A stretch of DNA of 64,000 nt from assembly GCF_001673405.1 (NCBI RefSeq), contig NZ_LZLV01000061.1:1-64000 (forward strand), given 5' to 3'. This DNA comes from Mycobacterium sp. 1245111.1 (GTDB lineage: Bacteria; Actinomycetota; Actinomycetes; Mycobacteriales; Mycobacteriaceae). A program made the translations under genes and the position numbers. The notes below the pieces were generated by a model. The model saw only the letters and a program-made list of their open reading frames with translations. It ran no database searches and was not told the origin of the DNA. Each line of letters opens with the position of its first letter. Position 1 is the stretch's first letter. This document shows positions 13,201-20,390 of this stretch, piece after piece.

Positions 13201-13300
13201 CCAGCAGCACTGCCAACACACACCGTTGTTTGGGTCCGCCCAGCGGCACGGACCTGTCGTCAACGCGGACTTCTACCGCACCCGACAGGTAGAACAGCAT
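10247..13300 (-). CDS. AfsR/SARP-type regulator with AAA ATPase and TPR-like region
   Basis: 1017 aa from ATG at 13300. Domains in order: winged-helix DNA-binding domain of OmpR/PhoB type (about 1-95, GGPKQRCVLAVLLAHHG), bacterial transcriptional activation domain (about 100-245, EIEAALSEHSLQERLWGHLM), an STAND/AAA ATPase with Walker A GESGIGKTT near residue 300 and LLLVIDDLQRADP as Walker B, and a helical C-terminal half that looks TPR-like. Such proteins activate target operons, often for specialised metabolism; the target here is unknown. The frame extends 4 codons further to a TTG at 13312, but the ATG aligns with the start of the paralogue at 63846. Divergent from the GntR-led operon 285 bases away. 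Confidence 0.88.
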   Translation of the reverse strand: MLFYLSGAVEVRVDDRSVPLGGPKQRCVLAVLLAHHGTVVSIDRLIDAVWGDAAPPKALVSLRSYIANLRRILDPTTEPDRQRLVSHSHGYQLNVLRDDSVDLFRFESLVAEGRAALIRQDAGAAVGLLHDALALWRGDPFGEFAYHEFAAPAAIRLAALRTTAIEASFDAALELGAGGELVPEIEAALSEHSLQERLWGHLMLALHRANRTADAIQAYERACATLDREIGAPPGEGLQTLYDKIRNGSPELRVTPARQLPDPPRELAAAPAFVGRDAELGAISAAVRRADGGVGGLTMLTGESGIGKTTLAQVAVDGARAAGMTVAWAGHPSGIKLPLLWTWIQLLRQLGSELGTEGRTAVLREAPGVVDALVPEWNERDNVGSANRLAATGFALVEGIVSALRALSARSPLLLVIDDLQRADPASINALVLLVGQFPRLPIHVIGNWTFFGADRPMNRSAFERLIRPEHAGTVRLGGIDCTDAAKLIDATAGTTISPSVAEHVWHQAGGNPFYIKELARALGTDHQTPALSDAVVGVVGRRISVLDRPSRRVLAAAAVVGPEFDVADLADIVNLSISTVQSRLRPAYERGLLDELPTRPGSYRFSHGLVRDALIAQLATTDRTTVHAAIATTRTPTLATAAYEHVIATADHAWRAGTELDPDAGLYLLETAIQRALSRSAYQDIAGLTEHALQICERLPAKPEHLERQATLWLHLAGARGILEGQGSESAAAAVQRAFEIGQEVKGRSFYGAIALQCLMLCGHGRIDEAEIIATGLREQYEQSGDPDIGVVNDFAHIMMYSLRGDVELLIATGHHMMDTFPPPETVTDPLHFFHPRVYCWMALAEAIRGDRDAMHEYHRRALHLAQSRGDMFNILAAKLVEVECAAILGVVDGTAERADEVDREFCAAGGHQWGAAARIISVWAQTLHTGDGDADVAFDAFEALTCDGTTAMNPLFLCLLADIELHHGRIDSATELLHRARRVAEATGEHASDRMIEERFTALAAPTAQPRLVTP

Positions 13301-13545
13301 GCTCTCACCCAACTCTCAGCAAATACCCAGGAGAACACTACCTTTGGGAGCCGCCGTCGGCTGTGTGAACCCGGCGGAAAGTTCGACACCCGTGGACGCG
13401 GTGCGAAAAACATTCTGCTCACCGGGATCAGAAAAACCGCACCACGGCTCAAGTGGCGCAATGGCCCGGCCCCGATCAGTTTTAGCTGGTCGCGTGCGCC
13501 GTCCACCGGCGCAATCGCCGGCGCCCGATCCCGATGAAAATCGGA

Positions 13546-13557
13546 CGATCAGGATCG
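13546..13557. promoter_or_regulatory. Candidate GntR operator (short inverted repeat)
   Basis: cgatc-ag-gatcg is a perfect 5-bp inverted repeat with 2-bp spacer, placed about 16 bases upstream of the candidate -10 box of the GntR gene. Position fits autoregulation of the operon. It is short enough to arise by chance in this composition. Confidence 0.3.
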
Positions 13558-13572
13558 ACGTACGAAGGTCGA

Positions 13573-13578
13573 TAGCTT
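13573..13578 (+). promoter_or_regulatory. Candidate -10 box of the GntR-led operon (leaderless)
   Basis: TAGCTT fits TANNNT and ends 6 bases before the GTG of the GntR gene, the spacing expected for a leaderless mRNA. No Shine-Dalgarno motif is present upstream of this GTG. Confidence 0.4.
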
Positions 13579-13584
13579 GACGGC

Positions 13585-14328
13585 GTGGGTGAAGCCGTAC
13601 CATTGCCGATTCGTCAACCGCGTGCCGATCGGGCGCGTCAGGTGGCCGACGTGCTGCGCCACCAGATCCACTCCGGTACCTATGACGTCGGCCTGCCCGG
13701 CGAGACTGTGCTGGCCACCGAATTTTCGGTGTCGCGCAACACCATTCGCGAAGCCCTCACCACGCTGAAAAATGAAGGTCTGATCGAGCGCGGACCCAAG
13801 GTCGGTACCCACGTCGCGCAGCGCAAATACGACCACGGTCTCGACACACTGCTGGGCCTGAAGGAAACGTTCAAGAGTTACGGCGAGGTCCGCAACGAGG
13901 TACGCGCCGCGATGTCCGTGTCCGCCCCGCCGACGGTGGCGCAGCGGCTTCGGCTGGAACCCGGACAGCAAGTCGTTTTCATCGAGCGGTTGCGTTACCT
14001 GGGCGGCCTGCCGCTCAGCCTCGACCTGACATATCTGGAGCCGGAGATCGGCGCACGGGTGTTGACGCACCCGCTGGAGAGCAACGACATCTTCGCACTC
14101 ATCGAACAGCTCACCGGTCGGCCGCTGGGCGCGGCATCGTTGGCGTTGGAGGCGATTCCCGCGGACGCGCACTCCGCCGCAGCGCTGCAGGTGCCCGACG
14201 GCGCGCCGCTGCTGATGCTGGAACGGCTCACCAGCCTGGGCGACGACACACCGGTGGACTTGGAGTACATCCGGATGCGCGGAGATCGAATCACCATGCG
14301 CGGCAACTTGATAAGGAATACGCCATGA
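13585..14328 (+). CDS. GntR-family regulator with UTRA ligand domain (HutC type)
   Basis: 247 aa. The N-terminal winged helix (about 15-80) shows RADRARQVADVLRHQI, FSVSRNTIREALTTLKNEGLIERGPKVGT, the GntR hallmark. The C-terminal UTRA domain (about 95-240) shows EPGQQVVFIERLRYLGGLPLSLDLTYL and LEYIRMRGDRITMRGNL. HutC-type regulators sense a small metabolite and usually repress the adjacent catabolic or transport operon. The stop overlaps the ferredoxin start as ATGA, so regulator and pathway are one transcript and probably feedback-controlled. The ligand is not predictable. Confidence 0.92.
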   Translation: MGEAVPLPIRQPRADRARQVADVLRHQIHSGTYDVGLPGETVLATEFSVSRNTIREALTTLKNEGLIERGPKVGTHVAQRKYDHGLDTLLGLKETFKSYGEVRNEVRAAMSVSAPPTVAQRLRLEPGQQVVFIERLRYLGGLPLSLDLTYLEPEIGARVLTHPLESNDIFALIEQLTGRPLGAASLALEAIPADAHSAAALQVPDGAPLLMLERLTSLGDDTPVDLEYIRMRGDRITMRGNLIRNTP

Positions 14329-14552
14329 CTTTGGTCAACAACCGCTCCGACGTTCCGGTGACGATCGACGAATCGCTGTGCATCGACGGCTGCACCCTGT
14401 GCGTCGACATCTGCCCGCTGGATTCGCTGGCCATCAACCCCGAGACCGGGAAGGCCTTCATGCACGTCGACGAATGCTGGTACTGCGGCCCGTGCGCGGC
14501 CCGCTGTCCGACCGGCGCCGTCACCGTCAACATGCCATACCTCATCCGCTGA
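14325..14552 (+). CDS. AprB-like two-cluster ferredoxin
   Basis: 75 aa, two 4Fe-4S motifs. The first has C-x3-C-x2-C-x3-CP (LCIDGCTLCVDICP), the second C-x2-C-x2-C-x3-CP (CWYCGPCAARCP). The order CP-L-D-x4-I/L-x-P-x4-AF, then CW-x-C-x2-C-x3-CP-x-GA-x5-PY is the pattern of the N-terminal domain of APS reductase beta subunit (AprB). The AprB tail that wraps around AprA is missing. Likely electron carrier for the AprA-like flavoprotein at 17632, encoded in the same operon. The spacing of the first motif (x3 rather than x2) is a variant. Overlaps GntR stop; SBP gene starts 12 bases after its stop. Confidence 0.88.
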   Translation: MTLVNNRSDVPVTIDESLCIDGCTLCVDICPLDSLAINPETGKAFMHVDECWYCGPCAARCPTGAVTVNMPYLIR

Positions 14553-14564
14553 AACGGAACCCGC

Positions 14565-15923
14565 ATGAAGACATTTGCCACCAGTCTGGCGTCGGCCGCG
14601 GCCGCCCTCACCGTGGTCGCCGGCTGCGCACTGGATTCCGGCAATGCGGTCAACGTGGTCATCGGCTACCAGTCCAAGACCATCAACACCGTGACCGCAG
14701 GGACGCTGCTGCGAGCCCAGGGATACCTCGAACACCGGCTCGCCGATGTCACCAAGCGCACCGGTACCAAGTTCCACGTGGTGTGGGAGGACTACGACAC
14801 GGGCGCTCCGATCACCGCACAGATGGTCGCCGAGAAGATCGATATCGGTTCGATGGGTGACTATCCGATGCTGATCAACGGCTCCAAAACTCAGGCCAAC
14901 CCGCGCGCTGCCACGGAGATCGTGTCGGTCACCGGCTACAACGCCAAGGGCGCACTGAATATGGTTGTGGTCGAACCGGGTTCGGCGTCCAAGACATTGC
15001 CTGACCTGGCTGGCAAGAAGATCTCGGCCAGCGTCGGCTCCGCCGGTCACGGCACCCTGGTGCGGGCACTGGCAGGCGTCGGGATCAATCCGACCACCGG
15101 CGTCGAAGTGCTCAACCAGCAGCCGCAGGTCGGCGCGTCGTCTCTGGAATCTGGTCAGGTGCAGGGGCTTTCGCAGTTCGTGGCCTGGCCCGGGCTGTTG
15201 GTCTACCAGGGCAAGGCCAAGCTACTCTACGACGGCGCGGAGCTGAATTACCCGACCCTGCACGGGGTGGTGATCCGTCGCGCCTACGCGGCCGCGCACC
15301 CCGAGGTGCTCGACGCCTTCCTGCAAGCCCAACTCGACGCCACCGAGTTTCTCAACTCCAAACCACTCGAAGCCGCGCGGATCGTCGCCGAGTCCAGCGG
15401 GCTGCCCCAGGAGGTCGTCTACCTCTACAACGGCCCGGGTGGCACGGCTTTCGACACCACGCTCAAACCGTCGCTCGTCGACGCGCTGAAAAACGATGTG
15501 CCATACCTGAAGTCGATCGGTGATTTCGCCAATCTGGACGTGGCGAACTTCGTTCAGGACGGCCCACTGCGAGTGGCGTTCTCGGCCCGCAAGCTCGACT
15601 ATGACGCGACATTGGGCGCCGCCGCGCCACTGCGGGGCAGCGAGCTCTGGCTGCAGGGATCCGACAGAACCCAGCCCGTCGCCTCGCCGGCCGAACTGCT
15701 GAAAGCCGTTCGCGACGCCACCGCTCGCGGATCGCAGGTGCGGGCCGCCTATGTCCCCGACAGCGAGCTGGGTACCCGCTGGTTCGCCGACAAGTCGATC
15801 TGGGTGCGTGACGGCGCGAATTACCTACCGTTCGACACCGTCGCGGGCGCGCAGCGTTACCTCAATGCACACCCAGGCAGCACATCCGTGGACTATCAAC
15901 AAGCATTGGCGGGTGCGGCATGA
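14565..15923 (+). CDS. SsuA/NMT1-like ABC substrate-binding lipoprotein with NosL-like C-terminal region
   Basis: 452 aa. Signal peptide with lipobox VAGC (C21), then a periplasmic-binding domain of the sulfonate/nitrate/taurine type (about 28-330): IGYQSKTINTVTAGTL, DIGSMGDYPML, DLAGKKISASVGSAGHGTLVRAL. This is the extracytoplasmic receptor of the importer formed with the next two genes. The last ~90 residues (from SELWLQGSDRTQP) are additional to the usual fold and end with WVRDGANYLPFDTVAGAQRYLNAHPG, which resembles the C-terminal motif of NosL-type copper-binding lipoproteins. That similarity is by eye. The stop overlaps the first 53-bp repeat unit as ATGA. Confidence 0.88.
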   Translation: MKTFATSLASAAAALTVVAGCALDSGNAVNVVIGYQSKTINTVTAGTLLRAQGYLEHRLADVTKRTGTKFHVVWEDYDTGAPITAQMVAEKIDIGSMGDYPMLINGSKTQANPRAATEIVSVTGYNAKGALNMVVVEPGSASKTLPDLAGKKISASVGSAGHGTLVRALAGVGINPTTGVEVLNQQPQVGASSLESGQVQGLSQFVAWPGLLVYQGKAKLLYDGAELNYPTLHGVVIRRAYAAAHPEVLDAFLQAQLDATEFLNSKPLEAARIVAESSGLPQEVVYLYNGPGGTAFDTTLKPSLVDALKNDVPYLKSIGDFANLDVANFVQDGPLRVAFSARKLDYDATLGAAAPLRGSELWLQGSDRTQPVASPAELLKAVRDATARGSQVRAAYVPDSELGTRWFADKSIWVRDGANYLPFDTVAGAQRYLNAHPGSTSVDYQQALAGAA

Positions 15924-15972
15924 CCACCGCCGGCGACGATGCAGAGCGCAGCGATGCTGAGGAGCGGCGCGC
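15920..15972 (+). repeat. MIRU-like 53-bp unit, copy 1 (18-codon mini-ORF)
   Basis: Begins at the ATG of an ATGA overlap with the substrate-binding protein stop. It encodes the 18-residue peptide MTTAGDDAERSDAEERRA, whose TGA (15974-15976) overlaps the ATG of copy 2. Sequence identity with copy 2 is complete over 53 bases. Size, sequence and placement inside an operon match what is known of mycobacterial interspersed repetitive units such as those in senX3-regX3. The mini-ORF keeps ribosomes coupled through the insertion. Confidence 0.85.
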
Positions 15973-16025
15973 ATGACCACCGCCGGCGACGATGCAGAGC
16001 GCAGCGATGCTGAGGAGCGGCGCGC
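15973..16025 (+). repeat. MIRU-like 53-bp unit, copy 2 (18-codon mini-ORF)
   Basis: Perfect tandem copy of 15920-15972. Its mini-ORF starts at 15973 and its TGA (16027-16029) overlaps the ATG of the permease gene at 16026. The copy number of such units is known to vary between mycobacterial strains, so this locus is a likely variable-number site. Confidence 0.85.
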
Positions 16026-16886
16026 ATGACCGCTGTCGACGTCACTATCACCGACGCGGCCGTCGCCGTACCGGTGGCCGGTATTGCCAAGGCGCGCAAG
16101 CCCGCATCGGCCTGGCGGTCACGGGTGCTGCGGTTGACATCGGTGGTGGCCGCGATCGGGCTGTGGCAGCTGCTCACCGCCGGCCACGTCCGGTTCGGGC
16201 TGCGCTTCGACACGCTGCCGACCGTCACCGACATCGTCGGCGCCCTGACCCGCGCCGTCAGCACCCAGCCGTACTGGCTTGACTTGGGGCAATCGCTGGT
16301 TCGCATCCTCAGCGGTTTCGGGCTGGCGGCGGTGATCGGAGTGGCCAGCGGCATCCTGCTCGGCCGGTCACGATTGGCAGGCGACGTGTTCGGCCCGCTG
16401 ACCGAACTCGCCCGGCCGATCCCCGCGATAGCCGTTGTCCCGGTGGCCATTCTGCTGTTTCCCAACGACGAGACCGGGATCGTGTTCATCACGTTTCTCG
16501 CGGCGTTCTTCCCGATCATGGTCAGCACTCGGCATGCGGTGCGCGCGTTGCCGACGCTGTGGGAGGACTCGGTGCGGACATTGGGCGGTGGCCGCTGGGA
16601 TGTGCTGACTCAGGTTGTGCTGCCGGGAATTCTGCCGGGTGTGTTCGGCGGACTGTCGGTCGGCATGGGTGTGGCATGGATCTGCGTGATCTCGGCGGAG
16701 ATGATCTCCGGCCGGCTCGGTGTCGGGTACCGCACCTGGCAGGCCTACACGGTGCTGGCGTACCCGCAGGTGTTCGTCGGCATCATCACGATCGGCGTGC
16801 TTGGGTTCGTGACGTCCGCGGCGGTGGAGTTGATCGGCCGTCGGGCAACGCGGTGGCTGCCGCGCGGAGAGGAGCGAAGGAATTGA
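16026..16886 (+). CDS. ABC transporter permease, SsuC/TauC type
   Basis: 286 aa, BPD_transp_1-type inner-membrane permease with about six membrane helices, starting after a ~35-residue basic N-terminus. The cytoplasmic EAA-like loop reads EDSVRTLGGGRWDVLTQVVLPGILPGVFGG, the coupling site for the ATPase. GVGYRTWQAYTVLAYPQVFVGI near the end is typical of sulfonate/nitrate-type permeases. Start ATG is the one overlapping the TGA of the second 53-bp repeat unit. The stop overlaps a TTG start of the ATPase gene. Neighbours suggest a complete SBP-permease-ATPase importer. Confidence 0.93.
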   Translation: MTAVDVTITDAAVAVPVAGIAKARKPASAWRSRVLRLTSVVAAIGLWQLLTAGHVRFGLRFDTLPTVTDIVGALTRAVSTQPYWLDLGQSLVRILSGFGLAAVIGVASGILLGRSRLAGDVFGPLTELARPIPAIAVVPVAILLFPNDETGIVFITFLAAFFPIMVSTRHAVRALPTLWEDSVRTLGGGRWDVLTQVVLPGILPGVFGGLSVGMGVAWICVISAEMISGRLGVGYRTWQAYTVLAYPQVFVGIITIGVLGFVTSAAVELIGRRATRWLPRGEERRN

Positions 16887-17632
16887 CCCCAAAAAGCACT
16901 GCCACGAGTCTGGAGCTGGATCGGGTGCGGTTGTCCTACCACGATGTTGCGGTGATCGATGACCTCAGCTTCGCAGTGCGGCCGGGGGAGATCCTGGTGC
17001 TCACTGGGCCGTCGGGCTGTGGCAAGACGACCGTGCTGCGCGCGCTGGCGGGTCTGCTGGCGCCCGAAGCCGGCCGGGTGCTGGCCGACGGCGTCGAGGT
17101 GACCGGCACGTCGGGGGACCGCGGGGTGGTGTTCCAGGACAATGCCCTATTGCCTTGGCGCAGTGTGCGTTCCAACATCGAGCTGGCATTGCGGTTGCGT
17201 GGCGAGCCGAGGGCGACACGGACCGCCCAGGCTGACCGGTGGATCGCCGAACTGGGGCTGACCGGCTTCGGCGATTACCTGCCCAAGAACCTGTCCGGCG
17301 GGATGCGCCAACGCGTGCAGCTGGCCCGCGGGCTGGCCGGCGCGCCTCGGGCGGTGATGATGGACGAGCCGTTCGGGGCCTTGGACGCCCAGACGCGGGC
17401 GGCCATGCAGCGGCTGCTGATCGACTCGTGGCGGGCGCATCCGACCACGATCGTGTTCGTCACCCACGACGTCGACGAAGCGCTGACGCTGGGTGACCGG
17501 GTCGCGGTGCTGGGCCGGGCCGGCCAGCCGCTGCGGGCGGTCGTCGATGTGCAGCACCCGCGCGGCGACCAGGCGCATCCTGAGCAGCGCGCGGAAGTCA
17601 TTGCCGCGCTTCACGATCTGGTAGCCGCCTGA
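16883..17632 (+). CDS. ABC transporter ATPase, SsuB/TauB type
   Basis: 249 aa. Walker A GPSGCGKTT, Q-loop VVFQDNALLPWRSV, signature LSGGMRQRVQLARGL, Walker B AVMMDEPFGALD and switch His in VFVTHDVDEAL. The QDNALLPW motif is characteristic of nitrate/sulfonate/taurine importers. The start is a TTG whose last bases form TTGA with the permease stop; ggagaggagcgaagg lies just upstream as ribosome site. The frame is open further upstream inside the permease gene, without conserved sequence. TGA overlaps the next ATG by one base (TGATG). Confidence 0.93.
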   Translation: MTPKSTATSLELDRVRLSYHDVAVIDDLSFAVRPGEILVLTGPSGCGKTTVLRALAGLLAPEAGRVLADGVEVTGTSGDRGVVFQDNALLPWRSVRSNIELALRLRGEPRATRTAQADRWIAELGLTGFGDYLPKNLSGGMRQRVQLARGLAGAPRAVMMDEPFGALDAQTRAAMQRLLIDSWRAHPTTIVFVTHDVDEALTLGDRVAVLGRAGQPLRAVVDVQHPRGDQAHPEQRAEVIAALHDLVAA

Positions 17633-20304
17633 TGCAGATTCCCGATCCGACCGAGCCCACCCGGCTGGACTGCGACGTGCTGGTCATCGGTGGTGGAACC
17701 GCCGGCACCATGGCCGCGCTGACCGCGGCCGAGCACGGCGCTCAGGTGCTGCTGCTGGAGAAGGCGCACGTGCGGCACTCCGGGGCGCTCGCCATGGGCA
17801 TGGACGGTGTCAACAACGCCGTCATCCCGGGCAAGGCCGAACCCGAGGACTACGTCGCCGAGATCACCCGCGCCAACGACGGAATCGTCAACCAGCGCAC
17901 CATCTATCAGACCGCCACCCGCGGGTTCGCGATGGTCCAGCGGCTCGAGCGCTACGGCGTCAAGTTCGAAAAGGACGAGCATGGCGAGTATGCGGTGCGT
18001 CGCGTGCACCGCTCCGGCTCGTACGTACTACCGATGCCCGAAGGCAAGGACGTCAAAAAGGCCCTCTATCGGGTGATGCGGCAAAAGTCGATGCGGGAGA
18101 AGATCCGCATCGAAAACCGGCTGATGCCCGTGCGGGTGCTCACCGAGGGCGGTCGGGCGGTCGGCGCCGCGGCATTGCACACCCGCACCGGCGAATTCGT
18201 CGCGGTCGGCGCCAAAGCGGTGATCTTGGCGACCGGCGCGTGCGGCCGGCTCGGCCTGCCCGCATCGGGATATCTGTACGGCACCTACGAGAACCCGACC
18301 AACGCGGGTGACGGCTACTCGATGGCCTACCATGCCGGCGCCGAACTCTCCGGAATCGAATGCTTCCAGGTGAATCCGCTGATCAAGGATTACAACGGCC
18401 CGGCTTGTGCGTATGTGGCCAACCCGTTCGGCGGCTACCAGGTCAACGCGCTGGGCGAGCGGTTCGTCGACTCGGATTACTGGTCGGGCCAGATGATGTC
18501 CGAGGTGCGCAGCGAGATCGAATCGGCGCGCGGGCCGATCTACCTGAAGGTGTCGCACCTGCCCGACGAGACCCTGACCGCGCTGGAAGGGATCCTGCAC
18601 ACGACCGAACGACCCACCCGTGGCACCTTCCACGCCAACCGCGGCCACGACTACCGTACCCACGACGTGGAGATGCACATCTCCGAAATCGGTTTGTGCT
18701 CAGGCCATTCCGCCTCCGGCGTCTGGGTCGACGAGAATGCCCGCACCACCGTGGCCGGCCTGTATGCCGCCGGGGATCTGGCCTGCGTGCCGCACAACTA
18801 CATGATCGGTGCATTCGTCTTCGGCGACCTGGCCGGCGCCGACGCAGCCGCGGCCATGTCCGATGTGGTTGCCCCGCAACAGCTTCCCCAGGACCAGTTG
18901 AACGAGGCGCACGAGTTGATCTACCGGCCGCTGCGGCATCAAGACGGGCCGCCACAGCCGCAGGTCGAGTACAAGCTGCGGCGCTTCGTCAACGACTATG
19001 TGGCACCGCCCAAGACCGCGGCCAAGATGTCGATCGCCGTGCACACCTTCGAACGGATGCGCGGTGAGATCGCCGAGATGGGCGCCCGCACCCCGCACGA
19101 GCTGATGCGCAGCATCGAGGTGTCGTTCATCCGGGACTGCGCGGAGTTCGCGGCCCGCGCGTCGCTGACTCGTACCGAGTCGCGCTGGGGCCTGTATCAC
19201 GAGCGCGCCGACCTGCCGGCTCGCGACGATCAGGAATGGGGCTATCACCTCAACCTGCGCAAGGCGGCCGACGGGTCGATGGAATTTCTCAAGCGACCCG
19301 TCGCCCCGTACTTCGTCTCGGTGCCCGAGCTGGATTCGTTGCCCCCCACCGACCGGACGGTGTGGCCGGTCGAGCAGCCGCCGTTGGTCGGCGCCCGGGC
19401 CCCGGTCGAGGCGCCGTCCCGGGTGGCCTCGCCGTCGGCCGAACCCCCGTCGCCGCGCATCGTGGCGGTGCTCGCGATCGAGGAGCCGACGGTCGCCGCG
19501 CTGGCCGAGTTCCTCCGCGATGCCGACGCCGGGGTCCGGCGCACCGCGGTCGCGACGCTGACCGAGCACACCCCGGACGGCTACGCGGCCGAGCTGCTGC
19601 GGGCACTGCACGACGACGACGCGTCCGTGCGCCGCGCCGCCGCCGACGGCGTCCGCGAACTCGTCGAGGTGCTGCCGGCTCCCCAGGACGCCGACGAGTT
19701 TCTGGCGTCACCCGATCCCGTCGTGCGGGCGGTCAGCGTCTATCTGCTGGCGGCGCGGCGGGTCGGTGAAGCCGCTGCCTTCCGCCGTGCCCTCGGCGAT
19801 GTCGATCACCGGGTTCGGATCGAAGCCGTGCGGGCTTTGGTGTCCATCGACGACGCGGACGGCGTCGGCGAGGCTACCCGCGACGGCAACCGCGAGGTCC
19901 GCATCGTCGCGGCCAACGGCCTGTCCACGCTGCGCTCGGGTCACGACGCGGTCCGTGAACTAGTCGCCGACATCGACCCGCTGGTGCGCGCGGCGGCGCT
20001 GACAGCGTTGGGCCAATTAGGCTGCAGCGCAGCCGACTTCACCGCTATCGACCAGGCACTAAGCGCCCCGGCGTGGCAGGTACGCGAGGGCGCCGCCCGG
20101 GCGCTGTCGGGTGCGGCGCCCGAGCACGCGGTACCGCGACTGTCGAGGACGCTGGTCGACGAGCATCTCGACGTGCGCAAGGCCGCGGTGCTCAGCCTCA
20201 GCCGGTGGACGGCGGATGGCGCGGCGCGCGATGCGCTCAGCGTTGCACTCAAGGACGACGACGCCGACGTGCGCGCCTACGCCCGTCGGGCATTAGATCA
20301 CTGA
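17632..20304 (+). CDS. AprA-like FAD oxidoreductase fused to C-terminal HEAT repeats
   Basis: 890 aa. Residues 1-575 form a fumarate-reductase/APS-reductase-alpha-type flavoprotein: FAD dinucleotide motif VLVIGGGTAGTMAAL (GGGTAG 20-25), a covalent-type or AprA-like substrate region with YGTYENPTNAGDGY, KDYNGPACAYV and SARGPIYLKVSHL, and the C-terminal FAD loop GLYAAGDLACVPHNYM. Residues 575-608 are a Pro/Ala linker. Residues 609-890 are a series of about 8 HEAT/PBS-lyase-type repeats (AEFLRDADAGVRRTAVATL, LHDDDASVRRAAADGV and so on). The HEAT fusion is the odd part; it may dock the ferredoxin or the transporter. Reaction and substrate unknown. Last gene of the operon. Confidence 0.88.
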   Translation: MQIPDPTEPTRLDCDVLVIGGGTAGTMAALTAAEHGAQVLLLEKAHVRHSGALAMGMDGVNNAVIPGKAEPEDYVAEITRANDGIVNQRTIYQTATRGFAMVQRLERYGVKFEKDEHGEYAVRRVHRSGSYVLPMPEGKDVKKALYRVMRQKSMREKIRIENRLMPVRVLTEGGRAVGAAALHTRTGEFVAVGAKAVILATGACGRLGLPASGYLYGTYENPTNAGDGYSMAYHAGAELSGIECFQVNPLIKDYNGPACAYVANPFGGYQVNALGERFVDSDYWSGQMMSEVRSEIESARGPIYLKVSHLPDETLTALEGILHTTERPTRGTFHANRGHDYRTHDVEMHISEIGLCSGHSASGVWVDENARTTVAGLYAAGDLACVPHNYMIGAFVFGDLAGADAAAAMSDVVAPQQLPQDQLNEAHELIYRPLRHQDGPPQPQVEYKLRRFVNDYVAPPKTAAKMSIAVHTFERMRGEIAEMGARTPHELMRSIEVSFIRDCAEFAARASLTRTESRWGLYHERADLPARDDQEWGYHLNLRKAADGSMEFLKRPVAPYFVSVPELDSLPPTDRTVWPVEQPPLVGARAPVEAPSRVASPSAEPPSPRIVAVLAIEEPTVAALAEFLRDADAGVRRTAVATLTEHTPDGYAAELLRALHDDDASVRRAAADGVRELVEVLPAPQDADEFLASPDPVVRAVSVYLLAARRVGEAAAFRRALGDVDHRVRIEAVRALVSIDDADGVGEATRDGNREVRIVAANGLSTLRSGHDAVRELVADIDPLVRAAALTALGQLGCSAADFTAIDQALSAPAWQVREGAARALSGAAPEHAVPRLSRTLVDEHLDVRKAAVLSLSRWTADGAARDALSVALKDDDADVRAYARRALDH

Positions 20305-20376
20305 ATCGAGTCGTCGTCGCTTGGCTTGATGGCCCGGCTCCTCAGCGATCCGTGCCGGATCGCATCGTGGCCGGTC

Positions 20377-20382
20377 TAGGCT
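20377..20382 (+). promoter_or_regulatory. Candidate -10 box for a leaderless TetR gene
   Basis: TAGGCT fits TANNNT, ends 8 bases before the ATG at 20391, and no ribosome site is seen. This favours the ATG over an upstream in-frame GTG at 20351. Confidence 0.4.
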
Positions 20383-20390
20383 TACCGCCC

